A DNA stretch of 64,000 bases from Chlamydoabsidia padenii (Eukaryota > Mucoromycota > Mucoromycetes > Mucorales > Cunninghamellaceae), in assembly GCA_025330725.1 (NCBI GenBank), contig JAIWND010000004.1, positions 496,001 to 560,000 of the forward strand, written 5' to 3'. Positions 37,431 to 50,248 of this stretch are shown one piece after another (positions within the stretch are counted from its first letter, which is position 1; each line of letters opens with the position of its first letter). Both the position numbers and the translations under genes were made by a program. Below the pieces are notes generated by a model. It saw only the letters and a program-made list of their open reading frames with translations, was not told where the DNA came from and ran no database searches.

Positions 37431-38134
37431 GGTCATGGTGGATCAATCACAAGAATCGTGTCCTGGTTATAGCTGTCGAACAATACACAGAACAACACTT
37501 TAGTGGACTTTTGATCAGCCATGAAATGGAGCTGATGAATCGACCCGACATCAAGCAGCAACTCGAAGAAAATGAAAACGAATTCAAAGTCAGAACACTG
37601 AAGGCAAACAATGAAGTATCTGCGACCTACTTTGTGGACGAAGAATCTATGCAAATATCTATCAAGTTACCCAACAACTTCCCTTTACAACAAATCTCTG
37701 TGGAGGGTGTTCAGAAATTCGGTGTCAAGGATAAACAATGGCGTGGATGGATGTTTGCTATTGCAGCTGTCATCGGGACTCAGGTAATGTGAAATATAAC
37801 GGTGCATTATGAAACTCACTCTCTTGTATATATGTGTATAACCCAGAACGGAAATATAGTGGATGCATTAACAGTGTTTAAACGAAACGTCAATTTGCAC
37901 TTTGAAGGTGTTGGTGATTGTGTGATTTGCTACTCTATTATCAGTGTTGTGGATCGATCTCTTCCCAAGAAACAATGTCGTACATGCAAGAACAAGTTCC
38001 ATGCCAGCTGCTTATACAAGGTAATGGATCTAAAATGTGTTTGTTTTATATATACTCATAACTAACTCATCTTTTTTTAGTGGTTCCGGTCATCAAACTC
38101 TGCAAGCTGTCCATTATGCAGAACGGTGTTTTAA
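31006..38134 (+). CDS. LTN1: E3 ubiquitin ligase Listerin (Ltn1/Rkr1, ribosome quality control)
   Basis: Twenty-five exons, the first at 31006..31064 and the last at 38081..38134, encode 1771 aa. The junctions called keep the frame throughout. Listerin ubiquitinates nascent chains stuck on 60S subunits. The N-terminal region (SFANLGGFAQFANPA..., DPELGVILKKINKRDSITKLKALEEL) is the conserved Ltn1 start. The middle is a long HEAT-like helical array. The C-terminus has the RWD-like segment and a RING-CH finger: [51 protein letters not shown] split over the last three exons. The whole length matches fungal Ltn1. The introns at 33832 and 37333 carry T runs near 27 nt. An element (ATTTCGAATCCCGAT) lies 105 nt upstream. 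Confidence 0.93.
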
Positions 38135-38915
38135 ACTCCTCCCCTCAATCTCCATTTAGATTAGCTTCTAGTTTACCTACTTTTTAATAAAAATCATTCT
38201 TTTGCATTATAAATAACCGATGTTGGTCTTTAGCTTAATGCAATGGCTTCTTTTGATTTGTCTCAAATTTGTATGTAGGATTTGCATATATAAATGCTGT
38301 ATACATCCATTGTAAAATAGAGAAACTAAACAATGTTGTACAGTACCTTACATACTGTATGAATGAATGGTACTGGATGACATGACATTGGGATGGCATA
38401 TGTACATCGTTCTCATGAAGCGTGATTTGATAAGCATGACCTCTAATCGAGAAACTAGTCTTTTACTACTATGCTTCTTCCTTTTCTTTTTCTTTTACAG
38501 TATCCATATTTCTTTTCGTGCTGCACTTTATCTGTTGATATTATAATGATCCTTTTTAGAAAGTTTCCTTCTCATTTGTTCCGTGTGGATAGCATTTACC
38601 TTCTATATCAAGGCCAACCTAATCTAACATGGTTTAAGCGCACACACAAAAATCTTTCCCTAAAATGGAATCATGTTTCATGCAAAATCAATAATCGGGG
38701 ATTGAATATTGTAATGCCGTTTTTTTTTTTTTTTTTTTGGAAGACCAGACAATGTTTATTTTAATTTCAACATATGATATCACATATCACTTCCTAAGGG
38801 AGACCATTAAGAAGAAATTGCATCATACAAATAAAAGGAGAGAAGGCTTTTATTGATTTACAAGTTAAAGGAGAGGGGTAATGAGTTCTATATCTATAAT
38901 CTATCACTACAAATT
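38135..38915. other. Convergent spacer, Listerin / mitochondrial RNase
   Basis: Contains AATAAAA near 38186 for Listerin and an orphan element variant ATCGGGGATTGAATATT at 38694. No gene is seen. Confidence 0.5.
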
Positions 38916-41754
38916 CTATACAACGACCATGTTAACCATGCCCAGCCGAGGGTCTATACTAGAGATGCGGACATTCAGTACATCCCCAACATGAACAGAA
39001 TCCTTCAAATGTTCGATCCTGCCCCGGATTCCCAAATCCAAGATAGTTGCTGAGGCCGCACGCATATATCCACCTAGTTGAGTAGTCGCCTGTTTACTTT
39101 CTTCGTTCACCATACATCGCCAAGTCATATCCTTGTCATGTTCCAACCGCTGCATCAAGCTAAGCACCCAAAATTGCAAAGACCGAGATTGTAATCTTGA
39201 CATTTGTTTTTCACGGCGTTCGATCCGAGGTCCCAATGTGTTGAGTGCGTCCACATCAAACGGTGGTTTTTCACCCAAGAGATGTGCCTTGAGTTGCCAA
39301 TGAATGATCATGTCCATGTATCGTCGAAGTGGTGAAGTGGCTTTGCAGTAACCGTCCGTGATCCCCATGAGTGCATGTGGTTCGCCACTGGTTGTTGTTA
39401 ATTCGGCCGAAGGTAGGGTGTAAATGTGCCGTAACAATTCTTGGAAAGGAAGTGTACCAGTCACCGGATCCCTGTTTTCCATTATCGCTTCTTTTGCTGC
39501 CAGTTGTGAGGGTTGCCATTTCTGTCGACGGAAGGGAAGCACGACACCATTATCACGCGCATACTGACTGACGATCCGACCCCCCATCACCATCATTTCT
39601 GCTACCAGTTTTCGTGAAGGTGAGATTCCCGAACGATCCAAGGTCAAGTCGATAGCTGGTAGGTCTGATGTATACTGTAATCCATTGTCAAATGTCATTG
39701 GTGGTAAGTCTAAAGGACTTGGTGTTAAAGTGATCGTCGGACTGGGGCGCATAAAATTGATGGCACCGTTCCGTACACGTTGTTGTGAATGCTGCATAGT
39801 CAAATGGTATAAGTCTAATAAATCATCTTGTGTTTTTTGTGTGAGATTGTGTAATGTCGATTCTGCCTGTTGTTGTTGTTGCTGTTGTTGTGGGTGAGAG
39901 TAGGACCGATTAATGTCAAAAAGTGGATCTGGGCTGGTAATCAAGGAATCCCCCATTTTAGATACAAAGAATGCATCAAGATCATCATAATATAGCTTTA
40001 CAACATTTCGGACCAAGCTTGGGCGCACCTTCCAATCCAAGAATTGACCTTGATCATCGAGCATGACACTAAAAGTAAATGCATATTGACTACCATTCCG
40101 GACAATCTTGGCAGAAGACCCCAAACTAAAAGTGTAGGCTGACAGTTCATTAGGAAGCATAGGATAATGGCGTTCTGGTAAATATAGTGTCTGGAGTCGA
40201 TCAGCCATAATAGAAGCCAAAGTATGAGTAGGAGGTACATAGGCAGTCGGGTCAGCAATATGTATATGAAGCCAAGTCTTGTCTTTAGAATTCTTCGATC
40301 CAGGAATATGTTCCACCGAGACACCATCATCAATTTCTTTGGCGGAAGGATCGTCGATGGTATATACAGGTAAATCACCAAAATCGTGTCGAATCGAGTC
40401 AGATGGATCAGTCGCATAGAAACCTGCCTTTTTCCATTGGTGTTGATCATCGTTTATAAACATCTTGGTGTACCCATCCATTATAGAGTCGTATTTCTGT
40501 GCATCTTTGGACCATAAGAAGGGTCGAGCCAAAGCAGCATCTTCCACCAAACCAACATTATCCCAAGGTCGAAACATGCCAATTTGTTTCAAAAAAGTAA
40601 TAGCCAGTGATTGATCGATAAAAAGAGAGTCATAACATTGTAAGCCTTTGAGAATGGCAGGACAAAAGAGTTCGTGTGGCGAATCCATGATTACCTTGGG
40701 CATCTTGATCCAGTCAGCCATAAAGTTAACAAACATCTTGTCCGTTTCCGTTAATTGCACCTTGTTCTTGATTTGAGTGATAGCATCGTGAGGCATCGTT
40801 CCCAATTGTTCGTCCGCATGTGTTTTATAAAAGTCCACCAACATATTAGCCCGTTCCAAGAAGCCAGTAAAATGAGGATCCCGCGTCCGAATCCAATGTA
40901 TGATGTTGCTGATGAGATCCACTTGACGTTCAGGTCGCAAGTACCATAAGTTAGTTCGTAAAGTATTGGCATCAGGTACAAAATGGATATTGTTGGCGAC
41001 CAGATAAAGAAAAGTGGCATGTCGATTCATAGCTGATGGTTGTGTGGTGTCAAATACATATTGAGTCAATTCATCCAAGCTGACCGAATTGTCGGATGAT
41101 GATCTTGTGATAAAATGTAAATACATACTGTCGAGTTGTCGAAGCGCCATGCCCTTTTCTAATTTGACTGTGCTTTGAAAGGTTTGAATTGCCCGCATGT
41201 ATTCGGTAGGAATATGGTCCATTGTTGATGATTCTCGATCAAACTTGACAGGTGCACGTAAAAATCTGGTAACTGCAGGGCTAGAGGCAAAGTCAGGTAA
41301 ATAAAACGCCACATCCGCCGTTCGACATTCGATCGTTTTGCCATTCCGTATAACTACCGTCAGTCGTTGCTGTTGTCCACCAATCGTTTTTTGTTGTACA
41401 ATCATGCCACTGTAATGCCCGCCATTCCTACACAAAGAAGAAAGGAGACAGGTTAGTTATATAAAAATAAAAAAATAAGAATTATTGTCAAAAGACTTAC
41501 TTAAAGACTTCAACATAGTCACCGATGAGAAGTTTTCCGTTGTTGGTAGCGACACTGGCTAGCTTTTCTAAAGGTGGTAGCTTGTTTTCAGGATCGATTA
41601 TCAAGGCAGAGACAGGTTTAGGAGAAGATTTCAGTTTTCCAGGTTTAGAGGCATTGATTGCTTTAGCACCAGTGGATCGATGGCGTATAAATGTACAAGT
41701 CCTGGTAGTGATAATGCCTTGCAAACACCGTACAGGTAATTTGGTACGAAGCAT
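38916..41754 (-). CDS. Mitochondrial RNase II-family exoribonuclease (Dss1/Msu1-like)
   Basis: Two exons, 41501..41754 and 38916..41427, give 921 aa. It is a 3'-5' exoribonuclease, probably the mitochondrial degradosome RNase that works with the Suv3 helicase. The N terminus is Arg-rich without acids (MLRTKLPVRCLQGIITTRTC), as in a matrix presequence. The RNB catalytic domain starts near PVYTIDDPSAKEIDDGVSVE, which carries the metal-binding Asp cluster. It continues with WLHIHIADPTAYV, LPERHYPMLPNELSAYTFSLG, MMVMGGRIVSQYA and YCKATSPLRRYMDMIIHWQLKAHL. An S1-like C-terminal part follows. A poly-Gln patch interrupts the catalytic domain. An element (GTTTAAATCCCGC) lies about 65 nt upstream. Confidence 0.88.
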
Positions 41755-42461
41755 TGATAAATGGAATAGGAAGAAAAGGACAAGTTGTGAAAAGCGAAAA
41801 CAAAATTTTTAGTATGTGTTTAAATCCCGCTCACTGGGAATCCGATCCACGAGTGCTATATAACCAACCCTATTATTCATTCAATGATCAGCATCAAAGA
41901 CTCATAGTAGTCATAAGCCCGAGAGAATGAAAACAAATGAAGGTCCACTCATGTATTTGTATCCTTTACTATTTGGATGACATTATCGTGTAGCAGTAGA
42001 GGGCATGAAAAGTCGGGTATTGAATTTGACATTACTCAAGTGGCTGGACCATTCCCACTCTTTTTTTTTCTTTTTTTTTTTTTTTTTTTTTTTTTACTTA
42101 TCTGCGCTCTTCTCTCTCTTTCTCTCTCTCTCTCTTTCTCTCTTTCTCTCTTTACACCTACTATCTTTTAATCCTTCATCTTTTTCTATTATTCACCAAT
42201 ACAGAAAAAGAAACAATTTCGTCCAACTTGTCTCCTGATTTATCTTTGTCGACAGCAGCCTCTGCTGCGCATCCCACAAACTCATCAATAAACCATTCTT
42301 CTCCCTCTTCCTCATCTTCTTCACCTAATTCTTCCTCGTCATTGTCCCCTTCCTCCCCCTCTTCTTCTTCTTCTTCTTCCTCTTCTTCCTCCTCCTCTTC
42401 TTCTTCTGCCTCTAATTCAAACTCACGAAAACGCAGACGAGTACAATCCAATCACAACACT
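41755..42461. other. Divergent spacer, mitochondrial RNase / WDR26-like
   Basis: Elements lie at 41818 and 42013, followed by a long T/CT tract (42058-42165). From about 42200 the frame of the WDR26-like gene is open and Ser-rich, so its true 5' end may lie here. Confidence 0.5.
41818..41830 (-). promoter_or_regulatory. Recurrent element upstream of the mitochondrial RNase gene
   Basis: Reads GCGGGATTTAAAC on the gene strand, about 65 nt before the start codon. A variant, TCGGGTATTGAATTT, lies at 42013 on the WDR26 side. Confidence 0.5.
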
Positions 42462-44689
42462 ATGCTATCTATCAACACTACTAATGGCGATCAAAATACA
42501 AGCGACAGTAATGGTATCAACACTTCAGCACCAGCGACTTTTATTGACTCAACAGGCAGGATACAGAAGAATGAATACATACGTCTGATCATGCAATCCC
42601 TTCAAGATCTCGGCTACAGGTAAGAACGGGTTGGTCCTTGTTTATTTTTAATGAAAAAAAAAACAAAACAAAAAGAGGGTCGTTCACACTTTTTATATTC
42701 AATAGTGATGTAGTGCAACAACTCGAAGAAGGCACTGGTATTCAAGTAGAATCTGCGACAGTACAAGAATTCCGACAAGCTATCTTAACTGGCGACTATA
42801 CTTTGGCTGAAAATCTGTTATCCACCTTACCACTGATTCAATCCCAGAAAGATATGGATCAAATCAAATTCCATATCCGTGAACAACTGTTTTTGGAACT
42901 ATTGGAGGATAAAAACACCATGAAGGCCTTACAAGTACTCAGGCAAGAACTAACACCATTGGCTCAAGATGTAGATCGACTTCATCAACTCTCTAGGTAA
43001 TGAAAACACATACAAACAAACAAAAAAAGTTGGAGATTGATTAACGTAGTTTATTTTTGTGTATCTAGTTTGTTATTATGCTCTTCACCAAACGATGTCA
43101 AACAACAAATAGGATGGGATGGTGCTGAAGGATTATCTCGGGAAAAACTGTTACAACGACTGGAAACCTTTATCGATCCCTCTGTGATGATCCCTAAATC
43201 AAGAATGACAACACTGATACAACAGGCTTTTGAATGGCAACGTCGAGATTGTTTATACCATAATAACGAAGGTGCTGAATATTCCTTGTTTGCTGATCAT
43301 CGTTGTGACAAGTAGGTGTAAAAAAAAAAAAAAAAAAAAAAAAAGGATCTACACGATATACTTATTCTAACATTTATCTTCTTTCAAGGCGACACTTCCC
43401 ATCAGATACGATCAAAGTATTAGATGATCATGAAGATGAAGTATGGCATATCTCCTTTTCTAATAATGGACAACTGATGGCTTCTGTATCAAAAGACTCG
43501 ACATGTATAATTTGGGATACAAAGGTAAAAGGGGTACGAAAAAAGGACTAACGAAGCAACTCACATGTCATTTGTCATTGTAGACATTCAACAAACTGTT
43601 TGTATTAAAATCGGATCAACCTGGTACCTATAGCGCGTGGTCACCCGATAGTACACAACTACTTGTATGTGGCATTGATTCCAGTCTACGACTATGGGAT
43701 GCAAATGTAAGTTGTAGGGAAATAGCAAATGGACTTACTAAAAATGGTATTCGACTTGGTGGTGATGGATAGACTGGCAAATTACTACATGTATATGAAG
43801 AACATACTGATCAAGTCACCAGTTGTGTTTGGCTTCCTAGTGGACAACATTTTATTTCGGGTGCATGCGACAAGATGATGTGCCTTTGGGTAAGACAAAA
43901 AAGAAGGGAGGGGGGGAAAGACATATCACCTAATCCAATTATCCTCTTTTTATATCCATACTATCAAGAAAATAGATGGTGTGGTTCTCAGTAGATGGTC
44001 TACCCAACGTATACTGGACATGAAGATTACCAACGATGGATCTCGGATGGTGACCATGAGTTATGAACAACGTATCACCATTTATGACATTGCACAACTC
44101 CAACTAAATAAAATAGGGTAAGGAAAGAATCTCAAGGTAATCTCACAAAACTCTCACACTTTTTGTTTCATCCATAGACAACTACAAGAAACTTGCACAA
44201 TGACATCTCTATCTCTCAGTCATGATGGACGATACGCACTCACCAACTCACAAACACCTGATGAAATACATTTATGGGATTTGGAAAAACGGACACTGAC
44301 AAAGACATATACAGGACATCAACAAGGTGGGTTTATCATTCGATCGACATTTGGTGGTGACGAACAATCCTTTATCCTCAGTGGTAGTGAAGACAATGAC
44401 ATTTATGTATGGAGCCGGGAACATCAAAATATATTGGAGGTCTTGGAAGGTCATGAAGGAAGGGTGAATTGTATCAATTGGTATCCTGGTCATCCTATGA
44501 TGTTTGCCTCTGCCAGTGATGATCATACCATTCGCATGTAAGTTACACACAGGATAAAAGGACACTCTAACTAACCTTATTCTTTGGATCTTTTATAGAT
44601 GGGGGTTGTCTAATCAAAGAAATGAACTCACTGGATCGGCTGGCACAGAAAACACGGCTTGGAAAAGATCCTTCAACAAATGTAGTTAG
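42462..44689 (+). CDS. WDR26/Gid7-like LisH-CTLH WD-repeat protein
   Basis: Nine exons from the first in-frame ATG: 42462..42619, 42706..42996, 43069..43311, 43389..43524, 43584..43706, 43773..43889, 43969..44117, 44178..44537, 44599..44689, giving 555 aa. It is the scaffold of the GID/CTLH E3 ligase. LisH (EYIRLIMQSLQDLGYRYSDVVQQLEE) is followed by CTLH (FRQAILTGDYTLAENLLSTL...). Then come seven WD repeats, for example HEDEVWHISFSNNGQLMAS, CIIWDTK, RLWDANTG, HEGRVNCINWYPGHP and DDHTIRIWGL. The frame stays open upstream for at least 80 more codons (Ser-rich) without an ATG. The true start may therefore be in an upstream exon, or may be 42462. AATAAA at 44862. Confidence 0.87.
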
Positions 44690-45013
44690 TTTTACCACTT
44701 GTAGTTTGTCATAACGTCCTCCGCCTCTCTCTTACTCTCTTTATTTAGATGTATGTAGTCCATATGTTTTACTTTTATTTGATTCCTCCCCCCCCCATCC
44801 ACCCTTTGTTTTATATCCTCCCCTTTAGTTGCTCTTTTTATATACAGTCTACGGACCATGAAATAAACTTTTTTTTTTTTGTCCAGCACCACAGCGGGGG
44901 TTTAAAATTTTAGACCACAAGAAGTGTCTTCTAGGAACTAAAAAATAGGAAGGAAGAAACAAGGTCTGTGCACGTTTCACTTCCAAAGGATGAATACTAC
45001 TACTACAAAGTAA

Positions 45014-45050
<37 letters not shown>

Positions 45051-45321
45051 TGGTATCTCTTCCCCTGTTATCAGATTATTGGAAGGATACTGAACCAATG
45101 ATATCTATTTTTATTGTCCCCTTCCCTTTTTTCCCTTCTCTTCCCAAATTCTAAATCCCGAAACCCTATTTTGTACCACCTAAAAAAATCTTTATTTGAA
45201 TCGAGGGAACGTGTCCCCCGAGAGACTGGTTGGATGGTATTAAGAAGGACGAAGTTTATTAAAGATGATGATAAAAATAAAATAAAGGGGGACAAAATGA
45301 TAAATGATGAACTAATTTGTT
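44690..45321. other. Convergent spacer, WDR26-like / Kre9-like
   Basis: AATAAA at 44862, an orphan element GCGGGGGTTTAAAATT at 44894, an A42 run, and another orphan element (AAATTCTAAATCCCG) at 45146. No gene is seen. Confidence 0.5.
45015..45056. repeat. A42 homopolymer
   Basis: Uninterrupted A run between the convergent WDR26-like and Kre9-like genes. A tract of the same length lies at 57903-57944. Confidence 0.9.
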
Positions 45322-46053
45322 TTACATCAAGGCAATGGCAGCAGCACCAACAACAGCCATGGCAGAGATGGCAGCGGGACCGACGGCACCGGCACCACTG
45401 GTAGGTTGAGGAGAAGAAGCAGCGGAAGAAGCAGCGGAAGAAGCAGGCTTGGAGGCAGCAGAAGAAGAAGCAGCAGCAGGGGTGGAAGCAGGCTTGGAGG
45501 CAGCAGAAGAAGCAGCAGCAGGGGTGGAAGCAGCAGAAGAAGCAGCAGAAGAAGCAGCAGGAGCAGAACCATCAGCAGCCTTGATGGTGAATTGACCAGT
45601 GTAGGCAAGGTTAGGAGAGGTACCAAAAACGAAAGCATCTGTCATTATACAAAAAAAAAAATGAGTTCCCCCATCCTTTTCTTTTTCTTTCTTTTTCTAC
45701 TTACAGTCAGAGCCAGCAGCAACAGTGGTAGGGATGTTCCAGGTGTATTGCATATCCTTGGCAGACACATTGGTGGCAACAGTCATGACGGGTTGGAGGA
45801 GAGTGCTGGGACCCTTGGACAATTCGATTTGAGTAATAATGTCGACGGTAGGTTGGGTCCTTTTGAAAAAGAAAAAAAAAAAAGATCGTATCAGTTTCAA
45901 GTTTGGATTTCTATATATATATACTAACCAGGTAATGATGGCTTGACCACCAGCAGTGTAAACATTGTTACCAAGAGGAGAGGTGATGCTCACAATGCTT
46001 TGAGCAGAGACGAGGGCAGCAGTGGCAATGGCAACGAGGACGGACTTGAACAT
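45322..46053 (-). CDS. Kre9/Knh1-like secreted GPI-anchored wall protein
   Basis: Three exons, 45929..46053, 45705..45859, 45322..45638, give 198 aa. A signal peptide (about 1-18, ending VSAQS) precedes a Kre9/Knh1-type immunoglobulin-like domain: ITSPLGNNVYTAGGQAIITW, QIELSKGPSTLLQPV, YTWNIPTTVAAGSDYAFVFG and YTGQFTI. Residues about 115-175 are a Ser/Ala/Pro repeat region (for example SSAASKPASTPAAASS), likely heavily O-glycosylated. The last 20 residues are hydrophobic after a small-residue omega site (SGAGAVG), typical of GPI attachment. Its role would be at the cell wall or membrane, and no catalysis is implied. The antisense frame is open only because of the repeat. Confidence 0.85.
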
Positions 46054-47131
46054 GGTTATAATAAAAAAGGAGCGGCTGGTAAAAAGAAGGAAGTGGAAGA
46101 AAAAAGAAGAAGTGACAGGTAAGAGAAAAAAAAAAAAAGGAATTTTATGGCCAAATTTTCAAACGCCGAATCGGGAAACCAACACGATCGAGCCAATGAC
46201 ATGATAAGTACTTTTTTGTATGGTAGGCACACACTTGTCTTGCTTTATTTCTATTTTTATCTCTTTCGAAAAGCTGGACAATGATTATGAAAAGTGAAAA
46301 AGTGGTGGGAATGATGCCAATTGTTATTTGAACACATGGGTATATTATCTGTCCTTGGCAATTACAGTTATTCCGGAAACAGATATCGGAGTTTGCGACA
46401 AGTATAGTCAGACATGAAATTAAGGAATGATTGCCCAAGGGTGATTTCAAAGAAGTTGATATTTGGTAATCCGATAGTGACACATATGCATTCGAGTGTA
46501 GGACAAAAACAATTGGGGGGGGGAAGAAAAGAAAGGATTTCAATTTATCACGGGTGGACCTCGGGTGAACTTTTCGCTTGTTGGGATGACTACAAAGATA
46601 AAAGAGAAAGAGTAGGAAAAGAAAAGGAAATGAAATGAAATGAAATAAAACGAAAAGAGGAAAAGATGAGGAAAGAATCTCTAGTCATCTTGATGATAGC
46701 GTGGTTTCTTGTCAAACATGAGGAAAAAAAAATCATAATGTTACATGGGTTTGTACTGATATGGAGAGGAAAGAATATAAGTCTAAATGATTCTGAAGAT
46801 CAATCATTACATCAAACATAAAGGGACATAAAGTCATAATGTTGATTTCTTTTAATGTCATCTGTTTCTTACTTTTTGGTTGATGCACATTTTGCATCAA
46901 CCAACTTTTTCAAATCCCGTTCCTGTGGTTTTTTATTTTTTCCAGGTTCAACATCTAACAAAAAATTTTCATTCTCCTTCTCTTCCCTCTTTTTTTTTTT
47001 TTTTTTTCTTTGCCTGCCCCTTTTTTACCATTCCATAAGAACATTGTGTTTAACTTTATAAAGCACTTGTCCTCTTCTTATTACCCTCTTCTTATTCTTA
47101 TCTACTATTAATTATTTGACCCCACTTCCCT
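46054..47131. other. Divergent spacer, Kre9-like / Sec2-like, 1.1 kb
   Basis: An element variant ATTTTCAAACGCCG at 46154 lies 100 nt from the Kre9-like start. A full copy at 46907 and a T-rich leader precede the Sec2-like start. No gene is seen; a 132-codon minus ORF at 46145 is not convincing. Confidence 0.5.
46907..46920 (-). promoter_or_regulatory. Recurrent element upstream of the Sec2-like gene
   Basis: TTTTCAAATCCCGT on the + strand, about 210 nt before the start, in inverted orientation relative to the gene. Confidence 0.5.
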
Positions 47132-49602
47132 ATGGAACTGGTTAATGCACATGCAACAGCAACTGATCTACCTCCGTTATCCACACAAGACGAAGCTCCG
47201 CTAGATGACCTCCAGTTTACAGATGAAGAATTCACTGAAGCTGACGTCCTTCCTTTTTTACTTCAAGCTCAAGATATTATTGCCAAATTGGAATCGAGGG
47301 TAGTGGAACTAGAAACTGATCTCTCTGTAAGTATGATAAAATAGAAGGGAATGATGATTAATCGGATAAAATATGATGACGACTGACCCTGTTTTTTTTT
47401 ACATATATCTATCATTAGTCTATTCATCGGAAATACGAACATGATAGACACGATTGGCTGGTTGGTTTATCACAAAAGGATCAATTTATACACCATTTAT
47501 CAAGCAAACTACAAAAACTGGAATTCAATGGAAAGCAAGCTATTGTGCTACTGAATGACTGTATCAATAACGATGGTGGTGAAGGCGTGGGTACTGATAT
47601 CACTTCCACTTTAGCATTATGTCTCAGCTATTTACGAAACACCAATACAACAAACAACAAAACCAGTACTGCGACGACAACACCTGCTGCTGCTACTACC
47701 ACTAGTACTATTACCCCACCTGTTGATGCTGCTGCTCTTGTTGATGATTCTGAATTGGAAGAAGGTGAACTGGAACGTCGACAAGCTGCTGTTAATGAAT
47801 GGAAACAATATCCACCATCTGTCTCAAATTCTACTACTACTACTACTACTACTACTACTTGGCAACCTGTAAACCTCATGGATGGCCTTGATTCTTCTTC
47901 ACATGGAAATAGTTTGGATGGATCTGAATCATCATCACGTGGTGGAGAATCCGATACTTCAACAACACATATACTGCATGCAGGGAATGGGACCGACATC
48001 CTCTTATCTTCAAGCACATCTATCTCCTCAATGACAAGAATACAATCGGATGATGGTGTTATCATGACAACAAAAACCACTCTTGACGACATTCAAGACA
48101 ATCATGATCAACAACGTCTTGTTTCTCGTCCTCCCCCTACCTTGGTGGCTACCACTCCTACCTCTTTGGATCATTGCGCCAATTGCCGACAATTATTGAC
48201 TCAGCTGGATCAACAAATCGAACAAAAAGCTTACTTGAAACGAGATCTTGGTGCATTGGCGTCTGCTTTGGCTGAAGAAGAACAAGTACGTGAATCGGTG
48301 GAACAATCTCGTTTAGATTTGGTGGACGATATTCAAGATATCACTTCTTCTTTGTTTGGGACCTTGAATCAGGTGGTGATGGATGAAGTGACGGATCGAG
48401 AAGGCTTGCTTCGTTTGAATCGGGAATATAATGGTGCTCTGGTGAATGTTATACAAGCTTGGGATGTCCGGGACCAACGACTCAAGGAAATCAAAGAACT
48501 TTTGGTGGATCTGGATGCCTCTGTACACCAAACAACTACAACCGATCGTCCTCTTTCTCTTGGTCAAGGTGTGGATGAATGTGGCCCTACTTCTTCCTTG
48601 GCTCCTTACTTGCCGGATCGTCATTCTCGTACTCCTTCTGTCTTGTCAGCATTGGATGAATCAATTTCATCGATGGGCTCATTTGATAAATCAACTATTC
48701 GTGTAGATGGGGTGAACTTTTGTGAATTCCAGGAACATCTTAAAGTATTAACAAGTAATCTCAACAAGAACAACAACAAATCAACAACAACATCGACCAG
48801 TCAACATTTACCTTCTTCTTCGTTTATGAAACGTGTGGTGGCCGAAGATGTTGAACCTTGTCTCTTCCAAACCAACGGAACATCTTGGTGGAAATCCCCT
48901 TGGTTTAAACGAAAACTCATGGATGCAATTGCTAACAACAAGTGTGAAATCCAACACGCCATTCGACCTTTACTTCATGGCACTGGTATGACGACTCAGA
49001 CTACAACCACACTCTCTTCCACCTCCACCTCTTCGGCATCTACTTTACCCAGTGTGGCCTCATTTGATATGCCCATGCCTCCTAAAACAAAATGTACATG
49101 TTGTGGTCTTTTACGTGTATGTGAATTCAAAATGCGTCTCCACCATTCGCCCACTAAATCAAATGGGCAACAACAACAGCAGCAACAACAGCAACCTTGG
49201 CTTCCTATTGATCGATTTTGTAGAGATCGATTGGTATCGGTGTGCGACTTTTATGGCTTTTTATCTCATCTTCCTCAAGCCGTGCGACAAAACACGCCTG
49301 TCTTGGCCATGTTCAAGCAATCCCTGGTGTTTAGACGAAAAATGGCGATGGCAAAGGTGGGCAGTATTGGACTCTTCTCTGCGGCATGGGATACCATGAT
49401 GGATACCACCTCATCACCTTCTTCCTCATCCTCTGGTCTTCGCTGGCGGCAAAGTGGCTCGGTCAAACGTCGGTCTCGGTCTTCTAAACGTGAAAGCATT
49501 GTGTTGGATCATTCAGGAAACGCAAGTGATACTGGTAGTGTGGTTAGTCTCAGTGACATTCAAGGTCTGGATGGAACAAGTCAAATAGTTATAGTACATT
49601 GA
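47132..49602 (+). CDS. Sec2-like Rab GDP/GTP exchange factor
   Basis: Two exons, 47132..47326 and 47419..49602, give 792 aa. Sec2 proteins activate the exocytic Rab (Sec4/Rab8) on secretory vesicles. An N-terminal coiled coil is followed by a Thr/Ser-rich linker. Then comes the core coiled coil (AYLKRDLGALASALAEEE..., VDDIQDITSSLFGTLNQVV) that matches the Rab-exchange helix ITSSLF. The fungal C-terminal module is present: CTCCGLLRVCEFKMRLHH with Cys pairs, WLPIDRFCRDRLVSVCDFYGFL and FKQSLVFRRKMAMAKVGSIGLFS. Trinucleotide-driven Thr and Gln runs occur. The start at 47132 is the first ATG after an element at 46907. Long antisense frames over this gene are shadows. Confidence 0.78.
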
Positions 49603-49926
49603 TCCCCCCCCCCTTTTTTTTTTTACTCTAGTTAATATCTCATCACCCCCTTCTATATATCTCTCTTACCACTGTTTTTATTTATTCTCGTTTACATATA
49701 TATCTTGTATATACCCTTTGTTACCCATCTCACTTGTTGTTGCCCTTACTACTTGAAAATAAAACCGTTTTTAACTTGCCCCTGATTTGAAGATAAAGCA
49801 ACTTTTTTAAAAGCCCGTCCTCACCGCAGTTGTGACTCCAGCCTATAAATAAAATCTTTTTTTTTTTTTTTTTGGTTTTTGCTTTTGTCTTATTTTTATA
49901 ACTATACCTTATCTTATATTCTTACA
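49603..49926. other. Spacer between Sec2-like and Sqs1-like genes
   Basis: C8 plus T tract right after the Sec2 stop, an AATAAAA motif at about 49757, an element variant (TTTTTTAAAAGCCCGTC) at 49803, and a T-rich leader. No gene is seen. Confidence 0.5.
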
Positions 49927-50206
49927 ATGGGCTCTAATGGACAACGAGGAAAAGGACGCGGACGTGGGAATGGTCGTGGCCGTGGTCGTGGACGAGGTGC
50001 AAGCCGTGGTGGAGGTCGTGGTCGCAATCGAACACTCTATCCTTCAAGCTATGGATTTGTCTACAAATTAGGTGAACAAGATGATCTCTCTGACGATGGA
50101 AAAGACTTTAGACTCTTTGGTCAGTTTGATGATAGTGATGACGACGACGAAGGTAATCTTGATCGAAAAACAGCAAATCGTCCATTTGACTCTATCTTAT
50201 TGTTAT

Positions 50207-50248
<42 letters not shown>

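Noticed and set aside
42176..42451. Minus-strand ORF with a Glu-rich run.
   Set aside because: It is the complement of the CT-rich, Ser-coding 5' part of the WDR26-like gene.
45327..45638. Long Leu-rich and Arg/Ser-rich ORFs over the Kre9-like gene.
   Set aside because: They are out-of-frame readings of the GCA/TCC repeat that codes the Ser/Ala-rich tail.
46145..46543. Minus-strand ORF of 132 codons.
   Set aside because: It is hydrophobic but erratic in composition, overlaps a regulatory spacer and has no family signature.
47628..48092. Antisense ORF of 154 codons over the Sec2-like gene.
   Set aside because: It arises from trinucleotide (ACT)n runs, and the sense strand holds the conserved domains.
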